DNA of 64,000 nt, taken from NCBI RefSeq assembly GCF_014207375.1, contig NZ_JACHEE010000010.1, positions 149,587 through 213,586 of the forward strand, read 5' to 3'. Within the stretch, counting starts at the first letter, position 1; each line of letters starts with the position of its first letter. Source of the DNA: Arthrobacter sp. AZCC_0090 (GTDB lineage Bacteria > Actinomycetota > Actinomycetes > Actinomycetales > Micrococcaceae). Made by a program: the position numbers and the translations under genes. A model generated the notes under the pieces. The model had not been told where the DNA came from. It searched no databases and was given only the letters and a program-made list of their open reading frames with translations. Shown here in pieces: positions 1-8,626 of the stretch.

Positions 1-1474
1 GAGCCTCCGCCTGGGTGTCCACGCTGGGCATGGAACCCGGGAGCGGGCGCTGCGCGGATTCACGCAGGAAGTAGATGGCGACGGCGCCCACGATCGAGGT
101 TGCCATGAGGTAATACGCGGGCATCATGTCGTTGCCGGTGCCCTGGATCAAGGCAGCGACGATGAACGGCGTGGTGCCGCCGAAGATCGCTACGGAGAAG
201 TTGTAGGCGATCCCCATTCCCCCGTAACGGCTTGAGGTCGGGAAGAGTGCCGGCAGCGCAGAGGCGAGGTTGGCTATGTAGAACGTGACCGGGAAGGCGA
301 TCAGGGCCAAACCGGCAAGCGTGGACCAAATATCGCCGATGCCGATCAGCAGGAATGCCGGAACGGCGAACACAATGGTGCTGATGGCGCCGATCCACAG
401 GACGGGCCGGCGGCCGATCCGGTCGGAGAGCTTGCCCGTCAGCGGGATACAGACTGCCATGATGACCAACACGGGGATGGTCAGAAGGGTGCCGTGAACG
501 GGGTCGTAGCCCTTGGACTCGGTGAGGTAGGTGGGCATGTAGGAAGTCAGCATATAGCCCACGGTGTTGGCGGCCGCAGCAAGGATCATGGCGAGGATAA
601 TCTGGCGCCAGTAAGCCTTGACGATGCCGATGGGGCCCTTGGCTACTGCGGCATCGCCCGCTGCGGCGTCCGCGGCGAGTGCTTCCTGGGCATCCAAAGT
701 GGCCTGGAACTGGGGTGATTCCTCGATCTTGCTACGGAAGTACACGGCGATGACGCCGAGCGGCCCCGCGATGAGGAACGGCAGCCGCCAGCCCCAGTCC
801 TCCATGGCCGATTGGCCGAGGGTGAGCTGCAGGATGGACACGAGGGCCGCACCAAGGGCAAAGCCGATGTACGAGCCCATATCCAGGAAGCTCGCGAAGA
901 AGCCGCGGCGCTTGTCCGGAGCGTATTCGCTCACAAACGTGGTGGCGCCGGCGTATTCACCGCCCGTGGAGAAACCCTGGATGAGTTTCAAAATGACCAG
1001 CAGTGCCGCCGCCCAGATGCCGATCTGTGCGTATCCCGGTAGGAGCCCGACGGCGAAGGTACTCGCCGCCATCAGCAGGAGTGTTGTGGCGAGCACCTTT
1101 TGGCGACCCACTTTGTCGCCCAGCCAGCCGAAGATTACACCGCCGAGCGGCCGTGCCACGAAGGTTGCGGCGAAGGTTCCCAGCATGAACAGGGTCTGCA
1201 CGGACTTGTCGGCCTCGGGCAGGAAGACGGGACCCATCGTGGTGATGAGGTAGCCGAAAACGCCGACGTCGTACCATTCCATGGTGTTTCCGACGATCGT
1301 GCCGCCAAGGGCTTTTTTCAGCATGGGCTGGTCTACGACGTTGACGTCGGATACTTTGAGTCGACGGCGTGTTGGAAGTTTCAATTTTGAGGTACCGCGT
1401 GGTGCGGTTTTGCTCGTTCCAGCGGCGTTCCTAGCGCCTGCTGGAGAGTCAGTGATGCTTTGGTCTATGGGCAT
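1..1474 (-). CDS. MHS-family metabolite:proton symporter (MFS), 3' end cut by window edge
   Basis: This is a twelve-helix major facilitator of the metabolite:H+ symporter branch (relatives of ProP, KgtP and ShiA), a plasma-membrane importer of an organic acid or osmolyte. About 490 residues are visible and the C-terminus runs off the window. A polar N-terminal lead of about 55 residues precedes the family signature GNTMEWYDVGVFGY, and the MFS loop motif GWLGDKVGRQ follows. The ATG at 1474 has an AGGAG ribosome site 8 nt upstream. The substrate cannot be read from the sequence. A second MHS transporter lies at 48284-49699, so the strain carries at least two. Confidence 0.85.
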   Translation of the reverse strand, partial: MPIDQSITDSPAGARNAAGTSKTAPRGTSKLKLPTRRRLKVSDVNVVDQPMLKKALGGTIVGNTMEWYDVGVFGYLITTMGPVFLPEADKSVQTLFMLGTFAATFVARPLGGVIFGWLGDKVGRQKVLATTLLLMAASTFAVGLLPGYAQIGIWAAALLVILKLIQGFSTGGEYAGATTFVSEYAPDKRRGFFASFLDMGSYIGFALGAALVSILQLTLGQSAMEDWGWRLPFLIAGPLGVIAVYFRSKIEESPQFQATLDAQEALAADAAAGDAAVAKGPIGIVKAYWRQIILAMILAAAANTVGYMLTSYMPTYLTESKGYDPVHGTLLTIPVLVIMAVCIPLTGKLSDRIGRRPVLWIGAISTIVFAVPAFLLIGIGDIWSTLAGLALIAFPVTFYIANLASALPALFPTSSRYGGMGIAYNFSVAIFGGTTPFIVAALIQGTGNDMMPAYYLMATSIVGAVAIYFLRESAQRPLPGSMPSVDTQAEA

Positions 1475-1744
1475 TTGGGCCGCTCCTAGGGGGGTCATTT
1501 GCTTGCGACGTTTAGCTGCCGCGCTCTGGGCAGGGTTTCAATTTTACGCGAGTTTCGCCGAAACTAAGAGTCGGACTCCCAATTCTCGGCGCTCGAAGGC
1601 GCCTTTCGGGCCCAAATGTCTGACATCCAAATGCCGCCCACAGCCCCGGAATCACGCGGATTTTGAGGCGTTCCGTGGCTGCGTTACCAAATTTTTTGGT
1701 TCAGGACCACGAAACGCACAGTTTGCTGATCATTTTCGGTGGGT

Positions 1745-2533
1745 TTACCGTAGTTTTCCGAGCACCACCGTGGCATCGAATTCTTCGGAATGGACCACCC
1801 TCGCGGAAAGCTCGGCGAGCTCGAACAAGGCGGCCGTCGTTGGGGCCTGCCGGACGCTCGTTTCGATCAGCAGATGACCCCCTGGAGCCAGCCATAACGG
1901 CGCCTCCCCAGCTATCCGGCGGTGCACGTCCAGGCCGTCCGCGCCGCCGTCGAGCGCTATGAGCGGTTCATGCAGACGCGCCTCCGGCGGCATCATTCCG
2001 ATCGAGTCCGTGGGCACGTACGGGGCGTTGGCTACCAGTACTTCCACGCGGCCGCGAAGGGTCTCCGGGAGGGCCGAGTACAGATCGCCTTCATGCACTT
2101 GTCCGCCAGCAGGCCCGATGTTGCGAGCGGCGCAGCGGATCGCGACTGGATCGACGTCGGCAGCGTGCAGCTCGATGCCGCCCACTGCGGCCGCCAGTGC
2201 GGTGCCGACGGCACCCGAACCACAGCAAAGATCGACGACGACGGCGCCCGGCCGGGCGATGCGGGCCGCCTCCTGGACGAGGTACTCCGTGCGGCGGCGG
2301 GGGACGAACACACCCTGGTCTACGGCAATGTGCTGGCCGCAGAACTCAGCCCAGCCAAGGAGGTGTTCGAGGGGCAGTCCCGAGACGCGCAGTTCGACCA
2401 TCCGGTCGAGTTCCCCGGGAGCGTGCGCCGCAGCGATCAGGAGCTCGGCCTCGTCTTCGGCGAAGACGCAACCGACCGAACGGAGCCGGGCCGTGATGGC
2501 GGAATGGGAAGGCTGGAACGTGCGTTCTGACAT
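1745..2533 (-). CDS. PrmC/HemK-like glutamine N5-methyltransferase family protein
   Basis: A 262-residue SAM-dependent methyltransferase. The SAM-binding motif DLCCGSGAVG sits near the middle and is followed by NAPYVP, where true PrmC/HemK enzymes have NPPY. That change is typical of an actinobacterial PrmC-related subgroup whose substrate is uncertain, so release-factor methylation is not claimed. The N-terminal PrmC-type helical segment is present. An in-frame ATG lies 14 codons further upstream, but the start at 2533 (MSERTF) has a GAAAGG ribosome site at good distance and fits the family length. It appears to be transcribed alone. Confidence 0.8.
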   Translation of the reverse strand: MSERTFQPSHSAITARLRSVGCVFAEDEAELLIAAAHAPGELDRMVELRVSGLPLEHLLGWAEFCGQHIAVDQGVFVPRRRTEYLVQEAARIARPGAVVVDLCCGSGAVGTALAAAVGGIELHAADVDPVAIRCAARNIGPAGGQVHEGDLYSALPETLRGRVEVLVANAPYVPTDSIGMMPPEARLHEPLIALDGGADGLDVHRRIAGEAPLWLAPGGHLLIETSVRQAPTTAALFELAELSARVVHSEEFDATVVLGKLR

Positions 2534-2904
2534 GGGAGAGCCTTTCGGGATACCGAGGGGTGCTCTCCGGGCCATGCTAGCCGAGAGCGGACGTGGAGGC
2601 GACGCCCGAAGCGCGCTCCGGGAAAGTCAGGGTTCACAAACACGGTCTGGAGTGTCTAGGGTGGGTTCATGGGAACACTGATTTTTGAATAGACCAGCGG
2701 GTCCTGGTTCGTCGCAGATGCTGGCCACGCCACTGCTGACGTTGATCCGACGCCGTTGAGTTTGAACCGACAAAAATCCATGCCTGTTGAGGCTTCGCCT
2801 CCGCGCTGTTCCTGTTGCTGCTATTTGGACCCTGGGTCTCGCAGAGGACGTCGCAGTCCCGAGGACCTCCTCCGGCAAATCAAGAACTTTAAGGAGTCCA
2901 CTGC
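2534..2904. other. Gene-free stretch with a leaderless-type promoter ahead of a 7-codon frame
   Basis: No convincing gene is seen in these 371 bases. At 2669-2692 a promoter-like box (TCTAGGGT) sits 6-7 nt before an ATG that opens a frame of only seven codons (MGTLIFE, then TAG). This is the arrangement seen at intact leaderless genes elsewhere in the window, so it may be the remnant of a broken small gene. An AAGGAG ribosome site at the right-hand end belongs to the next gene. Confidence 0.35.
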
Positions 2905-3147
2905 ATGACACCGAACGCACCCGAAACCAACGCCGAGCAGGAACCCGCAGAGCAAGCGGCGGCCGTGCAGGAAACTGACGCCCTGGCTGCAGGCATCAAA
3001 TCGAAACTGACTGACGCCCAGAAGGAAATGCTGGCCCGCAAGTCCAGGGGTGGCGCCGGGGCAGGCTGGCAAAGCACCGGAAAAGGACACAAGCCAACCC
3101 AAGCGAGTGGCAAGCAGGCCAAGTCCGAGAAGAAGGTCCGCTGGTAG
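2905..3147 (+). CDS. Small hydrophilic protein of unknown function
   Basis: An 80-residue protein I cannot assign to a function. It starts with a Glu/Ala-rich acidic stretch (residues 5-28), then an amphipathic Lys/Asp segment (KSKLTDAQKEMLARKS), a Gly-rich turn, and a basic Lys/Ser/Gln tail ending KKVRW. There are no membrane segments or cysteines. A strong AAGGAG ribosome site lies 8 nt before the ATG, which supports translation. The charge layout suggests a small cytoplasmic, perhaps nucleic-acid-associated, protein; that is inference only. The next small gene follows 87 bp downstream. Confidence 0.65.
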   Translation: MTPNAPETNAEQEPAEQAAAVQETDALAAGIKSKLTDAQKEMLARKSRGGAGAGWQSTGKGHKPTQASGKQAKSEKKVRW

Positions 3148-3234
3148 ATCTTGCTGAGGAAGTTCCTACAGACAAGAGGACCGCTCCCACCTAGTATGGA
3201 AAATCCCTTCGTTTCACTGCAGAAAGGAAGAACA

Positions 3235-3495
3235 ATGGCTGCGAAGCACGTTGCGCAACAAATCGACTCCGAGGTCGCAAGCCACTTGGTCGAGTCCATG
3301 GATAAGACAACCATGCCGGCCCCGGAAACTGTGGCCATGACGCTGGCGTCGAACCAAGGACCATCCTGGCCGGACGGCAGCGGCAAGGCCAAACACCCTA
3401 AGGACCGCGGTGCCAATCATGGCCGCGTCGGGCAGCAGGCTGCGGTCACCGCGGTCCACCGCACCAGCCGTCCTCAGATGCCGCACTCGTCCTAG
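3235..3495 (+). CDS. Small conserved-type hypothetical protein
   Basis: An 86-residue soluble protein of unknown function, rich in Ala, His and Lys (AAKHVAQQIDSEVASHLVE; later KAKHPKDRGANHGRVGQQ). The frame is open further upstream, but the ATG at 3235 is preferred because AAAGGAAG lies just ahead of it. No signal peptide, membrane helix or known motif is visible. It is followed within 10 bp by a very strong hairpin terminator shared with the convergent ligD gene, so this is the end of a transcript. Confidence 0.6.
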   Translation: MAAKHVAQQIDSEVASHLVESMDKTTMPAPETVAMTLASNQGPSWPDGSGKAKHPKDRGANHGRVGQQAAVTAVHRTSRPQMPHSS

Positions 3496-3502
3496 AAATA
3501 TT

Positions 3503-3562
3503 CGACACAGAAAATGCCCTGCGACCCCGGAATTCCGGGGTCGCAGGGCATTTTCCGTGTCG
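3503..3562. terminator. Bidirectional hairpin terminator between convergent genes
   Basis: Two 28-bp arms (3503-3530 and 3535-3562) are complementary except for one position, and the AATT centre is itself palindromic. The hairpin sits between the stop of the 86-residue gene on the plus strand and the stop of ligD on the minus strand, so it can end transcription in both directions. No long T-tract follows, as is common in high-GC actinobacteria. Confidence 0.85.
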
Positions 3563-3571
3563 CAGGTCCGT

Positions 3572-6178
3572 TCAGGGAGCGCGCTCGACGTCGTCGGGGG
3601 ACTTGTCCGGCCGCCACCCGCGCCAGACGGGATGGCGCATCCTCTCGGTGCCGGTCCAATCGCCGAACGTCACCTCTCCCACGAGCTCGGGGGAAACCCA
3701 GTGGGCGCCGCGCGCGTCCTCGGCGGGGATGTCGTGGAAGGGAGAGTCCGGGCGATCGAGCCCCTCCAGGCGCTTCAGGATGTCCCGCAGCTGCCAGTCC
3801 TTGAAGCCAGTGCCTACCCTGCCCGCATAGCGCAACTTGTCGCCGTCGGGGATCCCCACGAGCAACGCGCCAATGGTCCCGAGCCTCGCGCCGGAGCCCG
3901 GCCGCCAACCACCTACCACCACCTCCTGCATGCGTTCCAACTTGAGCTTGATCCAGGACCTGCTGCGCCGCCCCGGCTGGTACCGGCTGTCGGCGCGCTT
4001 GGCCATGACGCCCTCCAAGCCAAGCTCGGCGGCGCTGGCCAAGAGGTCGTCCATATCATGCTCCAGCACTTCGGAGATATGAATGGGGGAGCCTTCGCCC
4101 GGCATATCGGCATTGAAGTCTGCCAGCCGGTCTCGGCGCTCGCTGAGGGGCAGGGAGGTGAGGTCGGCGCTGCCGCCTTTTTCGGTAGTGTGGCGGGATC
4201 CGGCGTCGTACAGGAGATCGAACAGCATCAGCTGCACGGGGACCCCGGCCCGGGCGCGCTCGACGTCGCCTGGCTTGTAGAGGTTCATCCGCTTCTGGAG
4301 CAACTCGAAGCTGGGCCGGCCGTTCTTGCTGAGCGCCACGATCTCGCCATCCGCCACAAAATCGTGGTGCGGCCAGTAATGCGGATCCGCCAGCTCGGGG
4401 TAGGTGGGCGTCATGTCGATCCCGGAGCGGCTCGTCAGCCTGATCTTGCCACCCGATCCTGAAACGATGGCCCGGAAGCCGTCCCACTTGAGCTCGAACA
4501 GCCAGTCCCCGTCCGCCACATCGGCGGTGGTCCCGGACGTCGCGAGCATGGGCGCGTAGCTGGGTGTCCCGTTCGATTGGTGCGCGGCCTCAGGCAACAG
4601 CACCGTCCTGTGGCCCGGTTTGTCCTTCATCAGGTGGATCAGCCACTGCGACGGCGACTCTCCCGTGTGGATGAGTGCGAAACGGCGGGTGCCGTGCAAT
4701 CCGCCGCCGGGCTTGCCGGTGAGGGTGGCGATGACTTCCTTGCCGTCGCGCCATTTTTCGCACTCGAACTCTCCGCTGTCCCAGATGCTGACAGTCCCGG
4801 CGCCGTATTCGCCCTTCGGAATGATGCCAGTGAACTCCGCGTACTCCATCGGGTGGTCTTCGGTCCGTACGGCCAAGTGGTTCTTTGCCGGGGTGTCCGG
4901 CACTCCCCGGGGCAGCGCCCAGGACGCCAGGACGCCATTGTGCTCCAGCCTGAAATCAAGGTGGAATCGGCGGGCATGATGCTCCTGGATGACAAAGATT
5001 CCGCCGGGAGGGTTGGGCTCTGCGTCAGGCTGGAGTGGGCGCGAACCGGGTTGATGGCCGACGGCGGGAAACGGTTCGGGCGTCCGTTGCGGGTCGCGCT
5101 TGTCCACATAGCTCGCCAGCCGCGGGTTCACGGCGGTGGCCTCGCCGCCCGAGGTGCCCCCGACGGCGGTGCTTCCGGCCGGGGTGCGCTGGCCTCCCGG
5201 ACCGGAGGCGCCGTCGTCGTTCTTGCTTTGCGTGCCGCCGGAGCGCTTGGAGCCGTTGCCTGCGTGCGCGGGCGTATGCCCGGACTGCCCGGCGGCCACC
5301 GCGGCGAAGGGGTCTTTCCCGTCTTTGACGCGCTTCATGACAGCCGTGAAGTCCAGATGCTCAAGCTCGGGGGAGGCGAGTTCACGCCACGTCCTGGGAG
5401 CAGCCACCATGGGGTGGGCGCGTCCGCGAAGGGAGTACGGGACGATGGTGGTCTTGTTCCCGCTGTTCTGGCTCCAGTCCACCAAGACCTTGCCGTTGCG
5501 CAGGGTCTTCTTCATGTCGCTGACCACAAGGTCCGGGTGGTCAGCCTCGAGGGAGCGCGCCAATTCGTGGGCAAACGCGGAGACCTGCTCCCATTTGCGG
5601 GTGCCATCCAGCCCGGCGTAGAGGTGGATCCCCTTGCTGCCGCTTGTCACAGGGACGGGATCAAGGCCGATGTCCTGCAGAATGCTGCGCGCCAGCTTGG
5701 CGACTTCAACGCATTCGGGGAGGCCCGTGCCCGGGCCGGGGTCAAGGTCCAGGACCAAGCGGTCGGGCGGCAACATGGTTCCGTCGGCGTCCACTTGCCA
5801 TTGCGGCACGTGGATTTCCAAGGCGGCGATCTGGGCCAACCAGGTGAGCGTAGCGAGGTTGTTGACGAGCGGGTAAACGTTGCTGTGGTCCCTGTGCTGG
5901 ATGGTGACCCGGGGAACCCACGACGGCGTCGAGTCGTCCAGGTTCTTCTGGAAGAACATCTGCCCGGGATTCTCGGTGGTCCCTACTCCGTGCACCCAGC
6001 GCTTGCGGGTGGCGGGTCGGTTAGCGGCGGCCGGGATCAGGAATGGTGCCACGGCCGCGTAGTATTCGAGCACTTCGGCCTTGGTGGTGCCAGTCTCCGG
6101 GTAGATGATTTTGCCCAGGTTGGTGAGCGTCAGTTCGTGGCCCTCGACGTTGACGCGTTCCTTTTGGCTGGTTGCCAC
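3572..6178 (-). CDS. ligD: Multifunctional ATP-dependent DNA ligase LigD (non-homologous end joining)
   Basis: This 868-residue enzyme repairs double-strand breaks with Ku. Domain order is polymerase/primase (about 1-290, with the metal motif LDLDPGPG and SGSKGIHLYAGL), a Gly/Ser/Thr-rich linker (about 300-390), 3'-phosphoesterase (about 390-530, with HHARRFHLDFRLEHNG), and ATP-dependent ligase (about 545-860). The ligase nucleophile is Lys564 in ELKWDGFRA; the later motif EGVMAKRADS is also present. This POL-PE-LIG order is that of mycobacteria and relatives. The start is GTG, with GGAGG upstream. It is divergent from ku with a 38-bp gap. Confidence 0.96.
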   Translation of the reverse strand: MATSQKERVNVEGHELTLTNLGKIIYPETGTTKAEVLEYYAAVAPFLIPAAANRPATRKRWVHGVGTTENPGQMFFQKNLDDSTPSWVPRVTIQHRDHSNVYPLVNNLATLTWLAQIAALEIHVPQWQVDADGTMLPPDRLVLDLDPGPGTGLPECVEVAKLARSILQDIGLDPVPVTSGSKGIHLYAGLDGTRKWEQVSAFAHELARSLEADHPDLVVSDMKKTLRNGKVLVDWSQNSGNKTTIVPYSLRGRAHPMVAAPRTWRELASPELEHLDFTAVMKRVKDGKDPFAAVAAGQSGHTPAHAGNGSKRSGGTQSKNDDGASGPGGQRTPAGSTAVGGTSGGEATAVNPRLASYVDKRDPQRTPEPFPAVGHQPGSRPLQPDAEPNPPGGIFVIQEHHARRFHLDFRLEHNGVLASWALPRGVPDTPAKNHLAVRTEDHPMEYAEFTGIIPKGEYGAGTVSIWDSGEFECEKWRDGKEVIATLTGKPGGGLHGTRRFALIHTGESPSQWLIHLMKDKPGHRTVLLPEAAHQSNGTPSYAPMLATSGTTADVADGDWLFELKWDGFRAIVSGSGGKIRLTSRSGIDMTPTYPELADPHYWPHHDFVADGEIVALSKNGRPSFELLQKRMNLYKPGDVERARAGVPVQLMLFDLLYDAGSRHTTEKGGSADLTSLPLSERRDRLADFNADMPGEGSPIHISEVLEHDMDDLLASAAELGLEGVMAKRADSRYQPGRRSRSWIKLKLERMQEVVVGGWRPGSGARLGTIGALLVGIPDGDKLRYAGRVGTGFKDWQLRDILKRLEGLDRPDSPFHDIPAEDARGAHWVSPELVGEVTFGDWTGTERMRHPVWRGWRPDKSPDDVERAP

Positions 6179-6216
6179 CTCTTCACCTCCGCCTTGTTGT
6201 GATGTTCACTTAGTGC

Positions 6217-7095
6217 ATGAGGGCCATATGGAAGGGTTCTATCGCGTTCGGGCTGGTCAACGTGCCTGTCAAGCTCTACAGCGCCACCGAGGACCACGAT
6301 GTCAGTCTTCACCAGGTCCACAACAAAGACGGAGGCCGCATCCGCTATCAACGGAAGTGCGAAATCTGCGCCTCTGTTGTGGATTACGAGGATATCGACA
6401 AGGCCTACGAAGAGGAAGGCCGTACGGTGGTGCTGTCCGCCGCGGATTTGAAGTCGTTGCCCGCGGAGAACAGCCGCGAAATCGAGGTAGTGGAGTTCGT
6501 TCCGGCCGAGCAGTTGGACCCCATCATGTATGAGCGACCCTACTACCTGGAGCCCGATTCCAAGTCCCCCAAGGCCTATATGCTGCTCCTGCGCACCTTG
6601 CAGGACACCGAGCGCGTGGCAATTGTGCAGTACGCCCTCCGGCAGAAGACCAGGCTCGGTGCGCTGCGGGTGCGGGGGGACGTGCTGATGCTGCAATCCC
6701 TGCTCTGGGACGACGAAGTCCGCGAGGCCAACTTCCCGTCGCTGGAGACCGACGTCAAGATTTCGGACAAGGAGCTCGAGATGTCCTCGGCCCTGGTGGA
6801 CTCCATGGCGCGCGACTTCGAGCCCGAGCAATACACCGACAACTACCAAGTGCAGTTGCGCCAACTCATCGCGGCCAAGTTCGAAAAAGGCGACTCCATC
6901 GACACCGAGGAGACCTTCGGCGTCACGGCAAGCGAAGGGGAAGGCGGCGAGGTCATCGACCTCATGGAGGCCCTCAAGCGGAGCCTCGACAAGAAGCGCG
7001 GCAAAGCTTCCGCTGGATCGGCCGCTGAAGAGCCCGACGACGGGGCCACCGCCAAGGCGGCCAGCAAGCCCAGGGCGAGGGTCAAGAAAGCCTGA
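6217..7095 (+). CDS. ku: Ku protein, DNA end-binding component of bacterial NHEJ
   Basis: A 292-residue homodimeric Ku. It encircles broken DNA ends and recruits LigD. The canonical N-terminus MRAIWKGSIAFGLVNVPVKLYSAT is present, the Ku core runs to about residue 255, and the C-terminal tail is Lys/Ala-rich (from about 245), which in other bacterial Ku proteins aids DNA binding and LigD contact. It is divergently transcribed from ligD, so the two probably share a 38-bp regulatory gap. No clear ribosome site precedes the ATG, suggesting a leaderless or nearly leaderless mRNA. Confidence 0.96.
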   Translation: MRAIWKGSIAFGLVNVPVKLYSATEDHDVSLHQVHNKDGGRIRYQRKCEICASVVDYEDIDKAYEEEGRTVVLSAADLKSLPAENSREIEVVEFVPAEQLDPIMYERPYYLEPDSKSPKAYMLLLRTLQDTERVAIVQYALRQKTRLGALRVRGDVLMLQSLLWDDEVREANFPSLETDVKISDKELEMSSALVDSMARDFEPEQYTDNYQVQLRQLIAAKFEKGDSIDTEETFGVTASEGEGGEVIDLMEALKRSLDKKRGKASAGSAAEEPDDGATAKAASKPRARVKKA

Positions 7096-7116
7096 CGCGC
7101 CGCCGTCGTGCTCCCC

Positions 7117-7226
7117 CTCCCACGAGCAGTGGACATGTCCCTCGCACGTACACCGCTCCCACGAACACCGCTCCCACGAACACCGCTCCCACGAACACCG
7201 CTCCCACGAGCAAGGGACATGTCCCT
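7117..7226. repeat. Four-copy 15-bp tandem repeat flanked by 26-bp direct repeats containing the CATG box
   Basis: Four tandem copies of a 15-bp unit (ACGAACACCGCTCCC, first copy with one change) occupy 7146-7205. They are bracketed by two 26-bp segments, 7117-7142 and 7201-7226, that differ at two positions. Each bracket ends in GGACATGTCCCT, the 10-bp box of the 79-bp elements that follow. No coding potential is seen. Confidence 0.85.
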
Positions 7227-7293
7227 AGTGCTGGGCAAGGGGTGGGCATAATCCCAATATGTCCACTCCCGGGCCTGGGCGGAGGGCATGTCC
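7215..7293 (-). repeat. 79-bp tri-palindrome element, copy 1
   Basis: Outer box GGACATGTCC at 7215-7224, 19-bp spacer, 21-bp core palindrome at 7244-7264, 19-bp spacer, outer box GGGCATGTCC at 7284-7293. Orientation is assigned from the core, which reads in the opposite sense to the copies near 39 kb. Copy 2 starts 103 bp later. Confidence 0.85.
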
Positions 7294-7317
7294 CTCCGGG
7301 ATCCCGGAGCGAAGACT

Positions 7318-7396
7318 GGACATGTCCCTTGTGCTGGGCAACGGATGGGCATAATCCCAATATGTCCACTCCCGGGCCCGGGCGGAGGGCATGTCC
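7318..7396 (-). repeat. 79-bp tri-palindrome element, copy 2
   Basis: It has the same layout as copy 1: boxes at 7318-7327 and 7387-7396 and core at 7347-7367, with both spacers 19 bp. Copies 1 and 2 differ at only a few positions over their 79 bp. The 24-bp gap between them contains a separate perfect 16-bp palindrome, CTCCGGGATCCCGGAG. Confidence 0.85.
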
Positions 7397-7406
7397 GGTG
7401 GATGGT

Positions 7407-7673
7407 CTAGTGGTTTCGAAGCGCTGAGATCAGCTCGGCTTTCTTCTTGCTTGAGTACCCTGTGAGGCCCAGTTCCTTGGCTCGGGACTTGAGTTGGGGC
7501 ACAGTCCAGTCCTCGTAGTCGCCCGAGGTGCCGCCACGCCGGCCGATTTCCTTGCGACCTTCCTTGGCAGCGGCATTCGAGATCCTGGCGGCCTTTTCCT
7601 TGGATGCGCCATCCTCGCGGAGGGTTTCGTAGAGCTCGGGATCTTTGAGGCTGGGATTTTTCTTATTTGGCAT
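7407..7673 (-). CDS. Small Rho N-terminal (SAP-like) domain protein
   Basis: An 88-residue basic protein. The C-terminal 35 residues, [31 protein letters not shown], match the Rho N-terminal/SAP-like helix-extended-loop-helix fold, which binds nucleic acid. The N-terminal half is Lys/Glu-rich ([24 protein letters not shown]) and looks like a flexible basic region. Standalone proteins of this layout are common in soil actinobacteria and often sit with stress genes, as here beside CsbD, Dps and Ku. An AAGGAGG ribosome site is well placed. The exact role is unknown. Confidence 0.75.
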   Translation of the reverse strand: MPNKKNPSLKDPELYETLREDGASKEKAARISNAAAKEGRKEIGRRGGTSGDYEDWTVPQLKSRAKELGLTGYSSKKKAELISALRNH

Positions 7674-7699
7674 GGGTTCCTCCTTCGGTCACGGTCCGG

Positions 7700-8128
7700 C
7701 TATGAGGGGAGCTCCATCCGAAATCCGCAGCGGCACTGCAACACCTTTGTCGCCAGGTACACGTCGAGCAGATCCACTGCGGGGTCCTCGGTGGACATGG
7801 GCGCATACACGCTGTGGAATCCGGTTCCAGAAATTTTCATGGGTTCGCCGCAATGGATGTATTCTCCGCCGAATTGCAGCACACCCGATACTGTTCCACG
7901 CTGGTTCAGGATCGCAGCGACGTCCTGGAAAGTTGCAGCATGGGCATAAAACGTATCGCATTCCACGCAGGTGTAGGCGATATCCACGAGTTCTGCCATC
8001 GGCGGTTTGAGGGGCTCGATGGAATCAAGAATCACGTGCTCATTGGTGTCGCAAGTGCCGCACCAGATTCGTTCGGCCCCGGGACGCGGTGCGCCGGCGG
8101 GGAGAATCGGGTCAGAAATGGTCGGCAT
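7700..8128 (-). CDS. Zinc-ribbon-type hypothetical protein
   Basis: A 142-residue cytoplasmic protein of unknown function with paired metal-ligand motifs: CGTC (about residue 23), CVEC (about 54), HCGE (about 92) and CRCG (about 132). The spacing suggests two zinc ribbons. An AAGGGG ribosome site precedes the ATG. A decayed relative lies at 17009-17311: it shares the CxxC-F-Y-H-A-T block and the C-terminal TK-L-CRCGF-E-P block. The neighbours are stress genes, so a stress-linked role is possible but not shown. Confidence 0.7.
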   Translation of the reverse strand: MPTISDPILPAGAPRPGAERIWCGTCDTNEHVILDSIEPLKPPMAELVDIAYTCVECDTFYAHAATFQDVAAILNQRGTVSGVLQFGGEYIHCGEPMKISGTGFHSVYAPMSTEDPAVDLLDVYLATKVLQCRCGFRMELPS

Positions 8129-8193
8129 TGACTTAACCCCTTGGACCGGGAAGTGCGGCTCCTGCCCACAGCAGGAGCCGCACTCCGAGTGGA

Positions 8194-8370
8194 CTAGTCC
8201 TTCTTGAAAGCGTCCTTTACCTTTTCGCCGGCCGCCTTCAGGTCGCTCTTGGCTTGATCCGTCTTGCCTTCGGCTTCGAGCCTTTCGTTACCCGTCAGCT
8301 TTCCGGCCGCTTCCTTGGATTTGCCCGCAATCTTCTCACCGGCGTTTTGGATCTTGTCATCTGCACCCAT
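8194..8370 (-). CDS. CsbD family stress-response protein
   Basis: A 58-residue, very hydrophilic, Lys/Ala/Glu-rich protein (MGADDKIQNAGEKIAGKSKE; AAGKLTGNERLEAEGK). This is the typical CsbD fold and length, known as a general-stress protein of uncertain biochemical role. The start at 8370 has an AGGAG site upstream. It lies in the same orientation as the Rho-N and zinc-ribbon genes and close to Dps, which fits a stress cluster. Confidence 0.88.
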   Translation of the reverse strand: MGADDKIQNAGEKIAGKSKEAAGKLTGNERLEAEGKTDQAKSDLKAAGEKVKDAFKKD

Positions 8371-8455
8371 GGACGTACTCCTTTGGTGGTTGTTGTTTTA
8401 CTTCTTCTCGCCAAGTGGCGGGAGGCAAGCCACTGTAGGGTCGGCTAATCAGCGG

Positions 8456-8626
8456 CTAGACGCCGTGCGATCTCCGGCCGGAAACAAAGCTGAGAAGCCA
8501 GCCGATGGCCGCGACGATCAGGAGAACCAAACCGACCCAGAGGAGCCAGCTCACGGCCTGCGAGAATCCGCCAACGAGCAGAAGGACGATTGCCACAACG
8601 CCTGCAATGATCAGAAGAGTGTTCAT
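8456..8626 (-). CDS. Tiny two-helix membrane protein
   Basis: A 56-residue protein that is almost entirely membrane: helix 1 spans roughly residues 3-22 (TLLIIAGVVAIVLLLVGGF) and helix 2 roughly 25-46, followed by a short basic tail (SGRRSHGV). The frame is open further upstream, but the ATG at 8626 has an AAGGAATG site and gives the sensible product. It resembles the small stress-associated membrane proteins often found beside csbD in actinobacteria. Function unknown. Confidence 0.7.
   Translation of the reverse strand: MNTLLIIAGVVAIVLLLVGGFSQAVSWLLWVGLVLLIVAAIGWLLSFVSGRRSHGV

Noticed and set aside
4577..6202. 541-codon open frame on the plus strand opposite ligD
   Set aside because: It is the antisense shadow of a GC-rich gene; LigD on the other strand has all catalytic motifs and this frame has none.
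7117..7396. Possible CRISPR array
   Set aside because: The repeated parts are 10-21 bp palindromes with 19-bp spacing, spacers are partly identical between copies and no cas genes are present.
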